A stretch of DNA of 32,830 nucleotides from an uncultured Clostridia bacterium (lineage in GTDB: Bacteria > Bacillota > Clostridia > TANB77 > CAG-508), in assembly GCA_948919095.1 (NCBI GenBank), contig CAQYCU010000009.1, forward strand, positions 12,201-45,030, read 5' to 3'. Shown one piece after another: positions 1 through 8,256 of the stretch; the first letter of the stretch is position 1; each line of letters opens with the position of its first letter. The translations under genes and the position numbers were made by a program. The notes beneath the pieces are model-generated. The model was not told the DNA's origin. It saw nothing but the letters and a program-made list of their open reading frames with translations, and searched no databases.

Positions 1-143
1 TTTAATATGAATGCTCTTTTTGTTATTTCATTATTATTATAATTTATCAATAGTGACTAGTAAGTGACTTTTTTTAATTTTTTATTTAAATTCTATAAAA
101 AGTTATTTGTATATTGAAAATTAGTAATCTGAAATTTTATTAT

Positions 144-183
144 AAAAAGTCAATAAGCACAGTATTGCACTTATTGACTTTTT
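144..183 (-). terminator. Rho-independent terminator after tatD
   Basis: A perfect 14-bp inverted repeat (AAAAAGTCAATAAG / CTTATTGACTTTTT) with a 12-nt loop lies directly downstream of the tatD stop codon on the minus strand, and is followed by a T-rich tract. It ends the acpS-tatD transcription unit. Positions 1-143 are A/T-rich with no gene that I can support. Confidence 0.75.
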
Positions 184-185
184 AT

Positions 186-1013
186 TTATATATTAAATAT
201 TCTTTCTGTATTTTCATAAGATAACCTAGCAATTTCTTCTTCAGTCATTCCTTTAAATACTGCTATCTTTTTTACTATATATTTTAGATTTATTGAATTG
301 TTTCTAGTTCCTCTAACCGGCTCTGGTGATAAGTATGGACTATCTGTTTCTATTAAAAATTTATCATTTGGAACTAAGTCTACAATTTCTTCTGCATTCT
401 TTGCATTTTTGAATGTTACTGTTCCAGAAAATGATATATAAAATCCTAATTTCAGTGCTTCTTTTACTAATTCGCGATTAAATGGGCAACAATGAAATAC
501 ACCTTTCTTATTTACTGGATTTTCTTTTAATATTTGCAATGTGTCTGATACTGCATCTCTTGTATGTATTACTATTGGTAGATTATATTTATTTGCTATT
601 TCTATTTGTTTTTTAAATGCTATTTTTTGTGCTTCTTTGTCTGTGTCATAGTGATAGTCAAGTCCTATTTCTCCAACTGCCACTATTTTTCCAGTTGTAT
701 TTTTATTTACATTTTCTTTTAATTGTTTTTGCTCTTGTGTGTCGTTTTTAGTCGAATATTCTTGTAATATTTTGTCGATTTCTGTAATATCTTCTAGATA
801 ATTGTCTTTTATATCATTTGGTGATATTCCAACTGTACAATATATGAAGGAATATTTCTCTGATAGCTGTATTGCTTTTCTTGACCCTTCTAAACAGTAC
901 CCTGCTGAAACAATTTTAGTGACATTTTCATTTTTTAATGATTCTATTAATTCTTCTCTATCATTATTAAATTTCTCATCATCGTAATGAGCGTGTGAGT
1001 CAAAATATTCCAT
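186..1013 (-). CDS. tatD: TatD family metal-dependent hydrolase / DNase
   Basis: This 275-aa protein is a TatD-family TIM-barrel metallohydrolase, a family with 3'-5' exonuclease or DNase activity in the cytoplasm. The metal-binding motifs are in order: N-terminal FDSHAHYDD (HxH), GEIGLDYH near residue 117, HTRDA near 150, the HCC motif near 174 and ETDSPYLSPEP near 222. An insertion of about 20 residues (TKNDTQEQKQLKENVNKNTT) before GEIGLDYH makes it slightly longer than the usual 255 aa. The ATG is preceded by AAAGGA at good spacing. It follows acpS on the same strand with a 55-nt gap and ends at a strong terminator, so the two are probably co-transcribed. Family assignment is secure; the physiological substrate cannot be told from sequence. 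Confidence 0.95.
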   Translation of the reverse strand: MEYFDSHAHYDDEKFNNDREELIESLKNENVTKIVSAGYCLEGSRKAIQLSEKYSFIYCTVGISPNDIKDNYLEDITEIDKILQEYSTKNDTQEQKQLKENVNKNTTGKIVAVGEIGLDYHYDTDKEAQKIAFKKQIEIANKYNLPIVIHTRDAVSDTLQILKENPVNKKGVFHCCPFNRELVKEALKLGFYISFSGTVTFKNAKNAEEIVDLVPNDKFLIETDSPYLSPEPVRGTRNNSINLKYIVKKIAVFKGMTEEEIARLSYENTERIFNI

Positions 1014-1068
1014 GTTTTTTTCCTTTCAATTATAATATAAATAGCTTTCCCATTAGTATTTATATTCT

Positions 1069-1467
1069 TTAGTTTTCTAGTATTACTACTGCTGTTGCAA
1101 CTGCTAAGTCCTTTATATGTGAAATGCTTATATCAATTTTTGTGTTAATTATGTCTTGTAGATTTTGTTTGTCTTTTTCAGTATCATAAACAATTTTCGC
1201 TACAGGTCTTAAATTTTCATCATTTGTTATTTCTATATTTTTCCATGATATGTCATATTTGTTTTTTAGACTTTTTGATATTGCCTTAAAAACTGCTTCT
1301 TTCCCTGAAAACCTAGCAGCATAATGTTGATATTTTATGTTTTCTTTTTTACTTTCGCAATATTCTATCTCTTTAGTTGTAAAAACTTTTTTCATAAAAT
1401 TTGTATCTTGCATTGCTTCTTTTATTCTTTCTACTTCAATTATGTCTGTCCCAACTAATACTTCCAT
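1069..1467 (-). CDS. acpS: Holo-[acyl-carrier-protein] synthase
   Basis: AcpS transfers 4'-phosphopantetheine from CoA to apo-ACP, which activates fatty-acid synthesis. The magnesium/CoA-binding motifs are present: VGTDIIEVERI at the N-terminus (catalytic Asp) and ARFSGKEAVFKAISK near residue 55 (catalytic Glu), with the ISISHIKDLAVATAVV strand at the C-terminus. I place the start at the ATG of MEVLVGTD (132 aa) rather than seven codons upstream, because an AAAGG ribosome binding site sits 8 nt before it and the upstream ATG has none. Length and motifs match the family. The upstream region carries the opposite-strand 6S-like RNA gene, so acpS probably has its own promoter within about 1490-1560, which I could not pin down. 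Confidence 0.95.
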   Translation of the reverse strand: MEVLVGTDIIEVERIKEAMQDTNFMKKVFTTKEIEYCESKKENIKYQHYAARFSGKEAVFKAISKSLKNKYDISWKNIEITNDENLRPVAKIVYDTEKDKQNLQDIINTKIDISISHIKDLAVATAVVILEN

Positions 1468-1591
1468 TTTACAAGCCTTTCTTTTCATAATGTATTTATT
1501 ATAGCATATTTTTATTGGTTTTACAACAAATATTTTCTTTTAGATTTTCGTGTTAAATTTTGGCATTTTCATCTTTTATTTCATTATAAGT

Positions 1592-1620
1592 ATGACATTT
1601 TATGTTTTAAGTATTATACT
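1592..1620 (+). promoter_or_regulatory. Probable sigma-A promoter for the 6S-like RNA
   Basis: ATGACA (1592-1597) and TATACT (1615-1620) are separated by 17 nt on the plus strand, a good match to the vegetative consensus. Transcription would start near 1627, about 70 nt upstream of the closing stem of the 6S-like RNA. This predicts a processed 5' leader containing an ATCC/GGAT hairpin and an ATGAAA/TTTCAT hairpin. Confidence 0.5.
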
Positions 1621-1626
1621 TAAAGT

Positions 1627-1907
1627 TACGCAATAATCCATACAGGATAGATACATTATGAAATGACGCTTATTTCTGTTGTTTCATTTGTATAAAATGT
1701 GAGTATATGGTCGGACCTCAGAAGGAGGGAACTATTTGAGGAATTTGAAGAGAACCTTAACATTGTTTCTTGCCCAAAAAGGATTTAAAGCTAACCTTTA
1801 GGACATTTGTATAATGTGAGTCCTACTTCCACTTGCTCCTGTACCTTTTAACAATTCGTATATCTCACATTTGCAAACACCTCCCCAAAAAGGGAGGTGT
1901 TTGTTTT
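1627..1907 (+). ncRNA. ssrS: Probable 6S RNA (RNA polymerase regulator)
   Basis: No protein gene is present between acpS and ymfH. On the plus strand there is a stable RNA with a long terminal stem (ATGTGAGTATAT at 1697-1708 against ATATCTCACAT ending at 1870), internal arms including CCTCA/TGAGG and an apical GGACATT...AATG..GTCC hairpin near 1801-1823. A strong terminator follows. A rod of about 175 nt with a closing stem, large central bubble and apical hairpin, and the segments GAGGAATTTGAAGAGAACC and CTTAACA, matches what I recall of Firmicutes 6S RNAs, which sequester sigma-A RNA polymerase. The mature form is probably about 1695-1872; the wider span includes the predicted leader and terminator. 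The alternatives SRP RNA and RNase P RNA lack support. The name rests on architecture plus partial sequence recall. Confidence 0.65.
1875..1907. terminator. Bidirectional terminator between 6S-like RNA and ymfH
   Basis: An 11-bp GC-rich stem (AAACACCTCCC / GGGAGGTGTTT) with a 6-nt loop is followed by TTTGTTTT on the plus strand. The reverse strand also has a usable hairpin, so it may stop both the 6S-like RNA and the converging ymfH transcript. Confidence 0.85.
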
Positions 1908-3162
1908 AATCTACAACTGATAATATTGATTTGTCAGCTTTAAACATTTTATTTTTTATATCTTTTATTTCTTCAAGAGTTATGTTACTTATTTCATCAA
2001 TATATTCTAGGCTATTTATACCTTTGATGCTGTCTGATAAGAACATTCTGCCTACTTCTTCAACATCTTCATATTGAGTAACAATTTCCCCATAAATTCT
2101 TTTTTTGCTTCTCTCAAAATCCTCAGTTGTTATTTCTTCATTTTGAAGTGCATTTATTACAATATCATATACTTTCTTAGCTTCTTTGCTTTCGCCTGAA
2201 AAAAGGGCATGTGAATATTGGTCTGAGAATTCAAAGTCACAGTCAAGTTCACTCATGATAAGGCCTTCATCATAAAGGCTTTTGTATGTTTTAGAACATT
2301 TTCCTATTACGCTATTGAAAATTATTTTTACTGCTAAATCTTTTTTTACTTTGTTCATGTCTTGCATAAAGTCTCTATATCCAATCATGAATATAGGCAT
2401 ATTAACATTCATTTTCTTTTCTTTGTATTTTTCATTTATATTATCTTCATATGGTGGATAGAATCTTTTTATTTCACCTTCTTTGTCATGTTTTAATAGA
2501 CGTTTTTTTATTTCTTCTATTATTTCTTCTGGCTTGAAGTTTCCAGCAATACACATTATCATATTTGTTGGATGATAGAAAGTGTTATAACATGAATATA
2601 GTGTTTCCTTAGTAATATGGCTAATGGTTTCAATGGTCCCTGCTGGGTCGATTGTGATTGGGTTATTTTTGTATAGACATTTCATTGCATTTATATATAA
2701 TGACCAAACTGGTTCATCATCATATCTTTGAATTTCCTGTCCTATTATTCCTCGTTCTTTTTCGACATTTTCATCTGTGAAATATGGTTTTTGCACAAAA
2801 TCCATTAATTCATCTAGACCTTCATAAAAGTTTTCAGTTCCTGCAAATAGATATGCTGTGTGGTCATTTGTTGTATATGCATTGGTATCAAGCCCAAGAG
2901 CTTGCAATTTATATAAACTATCTACACCATTTTCTTGTTCAAACATTTTGTGTTCTAGATAATGTGCTACTCCGTCTGGCACTTGTATCTCTTCTCCTGA
3001 TACTGGGTCTATAAAGTGGTTGTCGATTGAACCGAATTTTGTACCCCAAACTATATATTTTTTGTTTGTATTTTCTTTTGGGATTATTATAACTTTCATT
3101 CCGTTTTCAAGGGTTTCAATATATATCTTTTCATCAATTTGTTTATTCTCAATTAATTCCAT
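1906..3162 (-). CDS. ymfH: M16-family zinc peptidase, YmfH-like (catalytic partner)
   Basis: This 418-aa protein is an M16 (insulinase/pitrilysin-like) peptidase. The inverted zinc motif HYLEHKMFE (HxxEH) is at about residues 67-71, and the downstream glutamate of the ERGIIGQEI segment near residue 140 supplies the third metal ligand, so it should be catalytically active. It is in tandem with ymfF (3253-4473), which lacks HxxEH. In Bacillota the two usually form a cytoplasmic peptidase pair implicated in small-peptide turnover or maturation, but no peptide substrate gene is next to them here. The ribosome binding site AAAGGAG lies about 14 nt before the ATG, somewhat far. The gene ends at the bidirectional terminator shared with the 6S-like RNA. 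Confidence 0.9.
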   Translation of the reverse strand: MELIENKQIDEKIYIETLENGMKVIIIPKENTNKKYIVWGTKFGSIDNHFIDPVSGEEIQVPDGVAHYLEHKMFEQENGVDSLYKLQALGLDTNAYTTNDHTAYLFAGTENFYEGLDELMDFVQKPYFTDENVEKERGIIGQEIQRYDDEPVWSLYINAMKCLYKNNPITIDPAGTIETISHITKETLYSCYNTFYHPTNMIMCIAGNFKPEEIIEEIKKRLLKHDKEGEIKRFYPPYEDNINEKYKEKKMNVNMPIFMIGYRDFMQDMNKVKKDLAVKIIFNSVIGKCSKTYKSLYDEGLIMSELDCDFEFSDQYSHALFSGESKEAKKVYDIVINALQNEEITTEDFERSKKRIYGEIVTQYEDVEEVGRMFLSDSIKGINSLEYIDEISNITLEEIKDIKNKMFKADKSILSVVD

Positions 3163-3252
3163 TTTGATTTTTGTAACTCCTTTAAATATAGTATTTAGGT
3201 TTTTGTATGGATACCTATAAACCTTTATTTTTTTATACTTTTATAATATTTT

Positions 3253-4473
3253 CTAGTTTTCTAAATAATAGATTGTGTTAATCTTTACATTTTTAGCTGT
3301 TTCTATAATGTCGTCTTTTGTAACTTTTTGTAGTTTTTCTATATATTCATTAATCTTTAATTTTTCTCCAAATAGCTCTTGATCAAAGTTAAATGATATT
3401 ATATCTTCTTGAGATTCTTGTATCATTCGTAGTGATGCTATAATTAGCTCTCTTCCTGCATTTATCTCGTCTTCTGTAATATTTCCATTTCTTATTGCTT
3501 CAAGTTGTTCTTTTATAACTTCTAACGTTTTTTCAAAGTTTTGTAACTCTATTCCTGTTCGAATAAATATTGCATCTTTTCTTCTAACATACATTGAACC
3601 TGCTGAATATGCAAGGCCTTGTTTTTCACGTACGTTTTGAAATAGTTTAGAGTTTGCTCCACCACCAAGTACAATATTATACATTGTCGCTGCAAATTTG
3701 TCGTTATTTAGCACATTTAGTCCTATTATTAGCTTTCCTTGGGTTACATCTGCACTTTCTCTAACTAATTGAGGTTCTCCATTTGAATTTGAATTATTTG
3801 TTGAACTTTGTTGATTATCATTTACTATCTCAATGTTCCCTAGACTTTCTAATTCTTTTGGTACTTGGATATTTTCAGCATCCATGCCATAAACAAATAT
3901 ATCTATTCTGCATTGTTTTAACATTTCCTTATAGTATTCATATAAATCTTTTGAATTTATATTTGCTAGGTCTTCTTCTGTTCCAAATTTGTATAGTCCA
4001 TAAGGCTCATTTTTAAACATTTCTTCTATACATCTGTTGAAAGCATATTTTTCTTTGTTGTCTTTTTTAGATTGTATTATTTGTAATAGATTTTCCTTTT
4101 CTTGCTCTACTATTTTGTCATCAAATTTATCATTTTCTACTAATGGATTGAAAACTATATCTAATAATAAATCTAACCCATCTTGTGCTAAGTTTTCATT
4201 ATTAAGTACATATTTATTTCCAATACATTGAATATAAAATTTTAAAATGCAATAATCTCCTGCTTTATCTATTCCACAGTTTAGATTTGCTCCATACATA
4301 TTCTCCAATTTTTTACTTATCTCGACTTGGTCTTTTAAATTTTGTGTTCCTCTTGATAATACTTTTGGAAGTAATGCATTTTTTGTTAGTGTTTCTTTTT
4401 TTAATGGTAGTGTTAAAAAGATTGCAAGCTCATTGGTTTTATATTTGTTTGTTACTGTTTTGTTTATAAACAT
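3253..4473 (-). CDS. ymfF: M16-family peptidase-like protein, YmfF-like (non-catalytic partner)
   Basis: This 406-aa protein has the M16 fold but no HxxEH zinc motif in its N-terminal half. The C-terminal substrate-binding motif REKQGLAYSAGSMY, with the conserved Arg and Tyr, is present at about residues 283-296. That combination is typical of the inactive subunit of a heterodimeric M16 peptidase, with YmfH as the active half. It is the first gene of the pair, has an AAAGGAAAG ribosome binding site a few bases before the ATG, and is separated from ymfH by 90 nt. A short Asn/Ser-rich linker (SSTNNSNSNGE) lies between the two halves of the fold near residue 225. Confidence 0.88.
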   Translation of the reverse strand: MFINKTVTNKYKTNELAIFLTLPLKKETLTKNALLPKVLSRGTQNLKDQVEISKKLENMYGANLNCGIDKAGDYCILKFYIQCIGNKYVLNNENLAQDGLDLLLDIVFNPLVENDKFDDKIVEQEKENLLQIIQSKKDNKEKYAFNRCIEEMFKNEPYGLYKFGTEEDLANINSKDLYEYYKEMLKQCRIDIFVYGMDAENIQVPKELESLGNIEIVNDNQQSSTNNSNSNGEPQLVRESADVTQGKLIIGLNVLNNDKFAATMYNIVLGGGANSKLFQNVREKQGLAYSAGSMYVRRKDAIFIRTGIELQNFEKTLEVIKEQLEAIRNGNITEDEINAGRELIIASLRMIQESQEDIISFNFDQELFGEKLKINEYIEKLQKVTKDDIIETAKNVKINTIYYLEN

Positions 4474-4592
4474 AATTCTTTCCTTTCTAGCCTTTAAGTA
4501 TACTTTATTTTTTAAATTTTAGGCATATTTTCTTTACTTATTTTCTATAAACTTATTATTTTGTATTTATAACTCATATATACTATATACTT

Positions 4593-6117
4593 TTAGTTTA
4601 TTTCATATATATCATAACTATATAATTCATCAACTTTTTTATAATTATTTTTTACATATTGTCTTACATTATTCATGAATTGATAGTTTGATTTGTAGTT
4701 TTCATTTTCCATTAACATTAGTGTGTTTTCTAATGTATGTATTTTATATATTACCTTGCCTTCACTATTTTTCCCCATATTTCCTATGAGTGGCATATCA
4801 AAATACCAATTATCTATTTCCATTTTTAAAGTATAAAACATTGCTGTTGATGAAAATATTTTTATATTTTTGCCTTGTCGTTTTTTGTCGTTTATATATT
4901 TTGTAACTTCTTCAATTTCATTTAATGTTTCTTTATCTATTTTTGCTCCATAAAATGCGTTTTGTTTGTCAGTTATTCGTACTTTTCCTCTGTCTATAAA
5001 TATTAAACTAACTGATTTTGTAATCGTTATTAATACTAATACAATACTTACAGCTTTTAGTACATTGTTAATTTGCTTTATTTCAAATAGTAGTCCTAAT
5101 ATTTGATATATTTCATATAATAATATTATTTCCCATAAAAAACTTGCCATTATAACATGGTGTTTATTTACTATTGGCAATATTACTAAGTTTGCTCCTA
5201 TTGCAAAACATACTAATATTACTATATTTTGAATGTTGGCTATTTTCTTTTTTCTTATGATTAACATTGTTATTATTGATACAGCTATTAATGTTATATT
5301 CTTAATTAATTCTATTAGTGTTATTTTTCCATTTCGACAAAATTCTTTTGTTTCTAATATACATAAATCTATAAATTCATATAAGTTGTTATTTAAGTAA
5401 AATATAAGCAATATTCCTAATGATATTATTATTGACATAAGTCCAGTTTTTATTATGCTTATTATAGCTTTTTTCTTATTCTCGTGTATGTATAGTTCAT
5501 ATAGAATGTAACTTATTACATAGCCGTGCTCCTAGTTTTTGCATTGTGAAAAATGTTATTACAATTATAATTGCCTGTGTTAAGTTGTTGTGTTTTTGTA
5601 TCATTGTGTTGAATTTCGGCATATTTTCGACATTTTCTTTATTGTTTTGTATATATTCAGCACTTTTAAGTGAATATATTATTCCTAATAATACAAATAT
5701 TAGTCCTAGTGCATTGTAGTTTGTTCCACCTTTTATTATTTCTATTGATATCATTACTATACTTATTGTAAATATCATTGCAAATTGCTTTTTTACTTTT
5801 AGAATTTTAAATAATTTGTATATTGTCATATAAAATATTGTCATTATCATAACTCCATAAAGTAAAAATGTAAAATAGTTCCCATAAAATATAGATAACA
5901 GTAACTTGCCTATTATGAAAAACAGTGGAGTTATCAGTATGTTTACGTCTTTATATATTAATTTTCCTTGGTATAATTTATACATGTTTCCAAAGTCAAA
6001 TAGACTGTCTTCTGCTATTAGAGAGCCTTGAAATATCTCTAGAGTCACTATTATACCTATTACTAGAGTTAGTATTAGTGTATCATGTTTATTAATAAAT
6101 GTAACCAGTTTTTTCAT
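4593..6117 (-). CDS. GT-C-like membrane glycosyltransferase, in two frames joined by a +1 shift at CGG
   Basis: Two adjacent reading frames form one gene. The first (197 codons from ATG 6117 to GCA 5527-5529) ends in ...FFTMQKLGA; the second frame continues GYVISYILYEL... for 310 residues to the stop at 4593. Skipping the C of an in-frame CGG (5524-5526) joins them into a protein of about 507 aa with many hydrophobic helices, the usual size of PMT/ArnT-like GT-C transferases. The AEDSLFDFG loop near residue 35, the YKDVNILITPLFF segment and the KQ.xG-type motif at the junction resemble uncharacterised members of that group, which move sugars from lipid carriers at the membrane. Without the shift, translation stops at 5497 after 206 residues. 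A GAGAGGA ribosome binding site precedes the ATG. Donor and acceptor are unknown; a decayed gene or assembly error is the alternative. Confidence 0.7.
5524..5526 (-). other. In-frame CGG codon, predicted +1 frameshift site 1
   Basis: The minus-strand codons read GGA GCA CGG CTA TGT and stop nine codons after the CGG. Reading GCA-(C)-GGC-TAT-GTA instead gives ..LGA-GYVIS.. and opens a 310-residue continuation. An AGGAG element lies a few bases upstream, but the other two sites lack one. Confidence 0.7.
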
Positions 6118-6223
6118 TTATTTTATTCCTCTCAAAGTCACAAATTAAGATAATGTCTTCATTTGTTTTACGTATATTTATTCTTAGATAGTAATATTCC
6201 TCTATGATTATATAAATTTATTC

Positions 6224-6246
6224 AAAAAAAGGCGTTCTTCAACGCC
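6224..6246 (-). terminator. Terminator after rpsU
   Basis: GGCGTT-GAAG-AACGCC followed by seven T residues on the minus strand, 25 nt after the rpsU stop codon. A textbook intrinsic terminator, which isolates rpsU from the glycosyltransferase gene downstream. Confidence 0.9.
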
Positions 6247-6270
6247 TCTCTCATTAACATCAATTTAAGT

Positions 6271-6441
6271 CTAGAATTTTCTTTTTCTAGCTGCCTCTGA
6301 TTTTTTCTTTCTTTTTACGCTAGGCTTTTCGTAGCATTCTCTCTTACGTACTTCTTGTAATATTCCATTTCTAGCACAAGACCTTTTAAATCTTTTTATT
6401 GCATCTTCTATATTTCCATTATTAACTTTTATTTCTGGCAC
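6271..6441 (-). CDS. rpsU: 30S ribosomal protein S21
   Basis: A 56-residue basic protein starting MPEIKVNNGNIEDAIKRF and ending in EAARKRKF. The segment with DAIKRFKRSC, then EVRKRECYEKPSVKRKKK, is the S21 signature. S21 sits near the anti-Shine-Dalgarno end of 16S rRNA in the small subunit and aids initiation. The start is GTG: it is the only in-frame start, and GGAGGGG lies 8-9 nt upstream, whereas a nearby ATG at 6446 is in another frame. It is monocistronic, with a consensus promoter about 100 nt upstream and a strong terminator downstream. Confidence 0.95.
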   Translation of the reverse strand: MPEIKVNNGNIEDAIKRFKRSCARNGILQEVRKRECYEKPSVKRKKKSEAARKRKF

Positions 6442-6540
6442 TTTTCATCCCCTCCTTCCAAAGCCTTTAAAACTTGTATGGGATTTTTAAACTTTCAATT
6501 TGAACATTCAAGAAAGTCTAAATCTTTTTTATACCTCATT

Positions 6541-6570
6541 ATTATATATTATTTTTCATTAAATTGTCAA
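6541..6570 (-). promoter_or_regulatory. Sigma-A promoter of rpsU
   Basis: TTGACA (6570-6565) and TATAAT (6546-6541) on the minus strand with an 18-nt spacer, giving an rpsU leader of roughly 95 nt. Both hexamers are perfect consensus. The leader contains a TTTCAA/TTGAAA-type inverted repeat near 6490-6515 that could be structured. Confidence 0.8.
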
Positions 6571-6619
6571 TACATATAGTTAAATTTTTGTTTAAATTTA
6601 ATAAGCTTTACTTTCTATA

Positions 6620-7345
6620 CTAAATTTCTCTTGCTTTTACTATTAATCTTTGTTTTCCATAATTTGTACATGTAATAAGTGTTACTTCTCTTTTTCCATT
6701 TGTTAATTGGCTTGTACATGTTACATCTGTTGGTTCTACAATATATATATTATATACAGAATATCTTACTACATTTCCTGCTAAGTCTTTAAGTTGTACT
6801 TCATCTCCAGTTGCTGCCATACTAAGCTTTCCAAACATTTTTCCACTTTTGTAATTGTGTCCTACAATGCAATAGTTTCCAACTTGGTTTGGGCTTGGTC
6901 CCCAGTATTTACACAATGATATTTTTAATAATGCATCTGATTCTTCTGATAACACTGGATAACTTATTCCAAGCTTTGGATATGTTAATACTGATTCTGT
7001 ATTATATGTGCTACCATTACTTGTTTGTACTGTGCTTGATGGTGCCTCATGCTCTGGTTCATCTTGAATTGGTATTGGCTCAACTGCTTCTGCGCCTTCG
7101 TTATTGTCTTCATCTAATGAGATTACTATCTCATCTTCTTCCACTGTTGTTCCATCATTAAGCTGTGCAAGTATTTCTTGTCCCAATGCTTCTTGGTCAT
7201 TTCTATTTTTTTCGGCATATACATAATATGCTAAAAGGGCGATTAATGTCAAAATTGAAAACATATATAATACTTTATATGCTCTTCTTTTTTGTTGCAT
7301 CTCACGTGTTATATAAATTTTTTCTGAAATTAATATTTGATTCAT
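6620..7345 (-). CDS. Sortase (class D/E-like transpeptidase)
   Basis: A 241-aa membrane-anchored sortase. It has a cytoplasmic N-terminus, one hydrophobic segment (VLYMFSILTLIALLAYYVYA) near residues 25-44, an acidic linker (about 65-100), and a C-terminal sortase barrel. Catalytic residues are visible: His in VGHNYKSG near 163, Cys in TLITCTN near 226 and Arg in KQRLIV near 233. Sortases join surface proteins carrying LPxTG-like signals to the cell wall or to each other; no obvious substrate with such a signal is in the window. I chose MNQILISEK rather than the ATG five codons upstream because that upstream start overlaps the AGGGAGG ribosome binding site. It follows rsmA by 40 nt and is probably co-transcribed. 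Confidence 0.85.
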   Translation of the reverse strand: MNQILISEKIYITREMQQKRRAYKVLYMFSILTLIALLAYYVYAEKNRNDQEALGQEILAQLNDGTTVEEDEIVISLDEDNNEGAEAVEPIPIQDEPEHEAPSSTVQTSNGSTYNTESVLTYPKLGISYPVLSEESDALLKISLCKYWGPSPNQVGNYCIVGHNYKSGKMFGKLSMAATGDEVQLKDLAGNVVRYSVYNIYIVEPTDVTCTSQLTNGKREVTLITCTNYGKQRLIVKAREI

Positions 7346-7385
7346 TTTTCCTCCCTTCATTTACTATTTAATTATAGCTCATTTT

Positions 7386-8199
7386 TTAGTTTTTATCAAG
7401 TAAATTTACAATTTTTGCATACTCTTGTAATCCTAGTGTTTCACCTCTTATATCTTCTTTTATTCCTAAAATATTCAGTATTTCAAGAAGTTTATTTTTT
7501 TCAATTACTGTTGATAGCGAGTTTGTAATTGTTTTTCTTCTCATTGTAAAATTGGATTTTATTAATTTAAATAACATCTCTTCATTTTTTACTTGTACTC
7601 GAGGTGTTTTTAGTTTTTCTAACTTTACTATTGCTGATTCTACTTTTGGTGATGGTATAAAATATTCCTTATTTACTTTTTTTATTATTTCTGTATCTGC
7701 ATAATAATTTACTAAATATGTGATTGCTCCTGCGTCCTTACTTCCGTGGTTTAGCACATATTCTATCTGCTACTTCTTTTTGTATTAAAATTCTAATGTC
7801 TTGAATGTTCGTTTCTAATAAATTTGTGACTATTTGTGTTGTAATATAATATGGTAAATTTGCTACTACTTTTGCATTTGGAACTAATTTGCTAATATCC
7901 ACATTTAGTATATCGTCATTTATTATTTCTAAATTATCATAGTTTTTAAATCTATCCTTTATTATATAACACATTTTACTGTCTAATTCTATTGTTATTA
8001 CTTTTTTTGCTTTTTCTAGTAGCACTTCCGTAAGTGTTCCTAATCCTGGTCCTATTTCTATTACTGTGTCATTTTTTTTCACATCTTCTGCCATTGTTAC
8101 TAAACTATCTTCATTTATTAAAAAGTTTTGTCCTAGACTTTTATGTGCATGTACATCATATTTATTCATTAAATATCGCGTTTCTTGTTCTAAGTTCAT
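7386..8199 (-). CDS. rsmA: 16S rRNA dimethyladenosine transferase, in two frames joined by a +1 shift at CGG
   Basis: RsmA (KsgA) dimethylates two adjacent adenines in helix 45 of 16S rRNA. The N-terminal part shows HKSLGQNFLIN, the SAM motif VIEIGPGLGTLTEVLL and the catalytic NLPYYITT motif; the C-terminal part holds YYADTEIIKKVNKEYFIPSPKVESA split across the second frame. The first frame ends RICAKPRK-stop. Skipping the C of the CGG at 7744-7746 gives AKP-GSKDAGAIT, which matches the conserved family motif (AKPGSK.YG.L), and the total becomes about 270 aa, the normal size. Both halves look under selection, so I keep it as a CDS. The start is ATG 8199; its Shine-Dalgarno lies beyond a hairpin (see 8210-8256). 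It sits between ftsI and the sortase in one operon. Confidence 0.85.
7744..7746 (-). other. In-frame CGG codon, predicted +1 frameshift site 2
   Basis: Codons read GCT AAA CCA CGG AAG TAA, with a stop two codons after CGG. Skipping the C gives CCA GGA AGT AAG GAC, i.e. P-G-S-K-D. Glycine is the residue conserved at this position in the RsmA family, so this site best defines the decoding outcome. Confidence 0.85.
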
Positions 8200-8209
8200 A
8201 TTATAATTC

Positions 8210-8256
8210 AAGTTGGAAAAGAATTGTTATATACAATTATCTTCCAACTTCCTCCT
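8210..8256 (-). promoter_or_regulatory. rsmA Shine-Dalgarno followed by a spacer hairpin
   Basis: On the minus strand AGGAGG (8256-8251), overlapping the ftsI stop codon, is directly followed by a hairpin: AAGTTGGAA / TTCCAACTT (9 bp), a short internal loop, AATTGT / ACAATT (6 bp) and a 5-nt loop. The rsmA ATG lies 10 nt after the hairpin. No other ribosome binding site is present, so folding would bring the Shine-Dalgarno to about 10 nt from the start codon. Confidence 0.6.

Noticed and set aside
1627..1907. SRP RNA or RNase P RNA instead of 6S RNA
   Set aside because: The SRP GGAA tetraloop/asymmetric loop region and the RNase P core motif GAGGAAAGTCC are absent, and the size and single closing stem do not fit RNase P.
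4593..5438. Second half of the glycosyltransferase as a separate gene
   Set aside because: The open frame extends 28 codons upstream of its ATG to the CGG site and reads as a continuing helix; no ribosome binding site precedes the ATG.
7386..7757. C-terminal half of rsmA as a separate gene starting at an internal ATG
   Set aside because: The internal ATG (MLNHGSKD) has no ribosome binding site, the frame begins mid-domain, and the joined protein matches the family through the junction.
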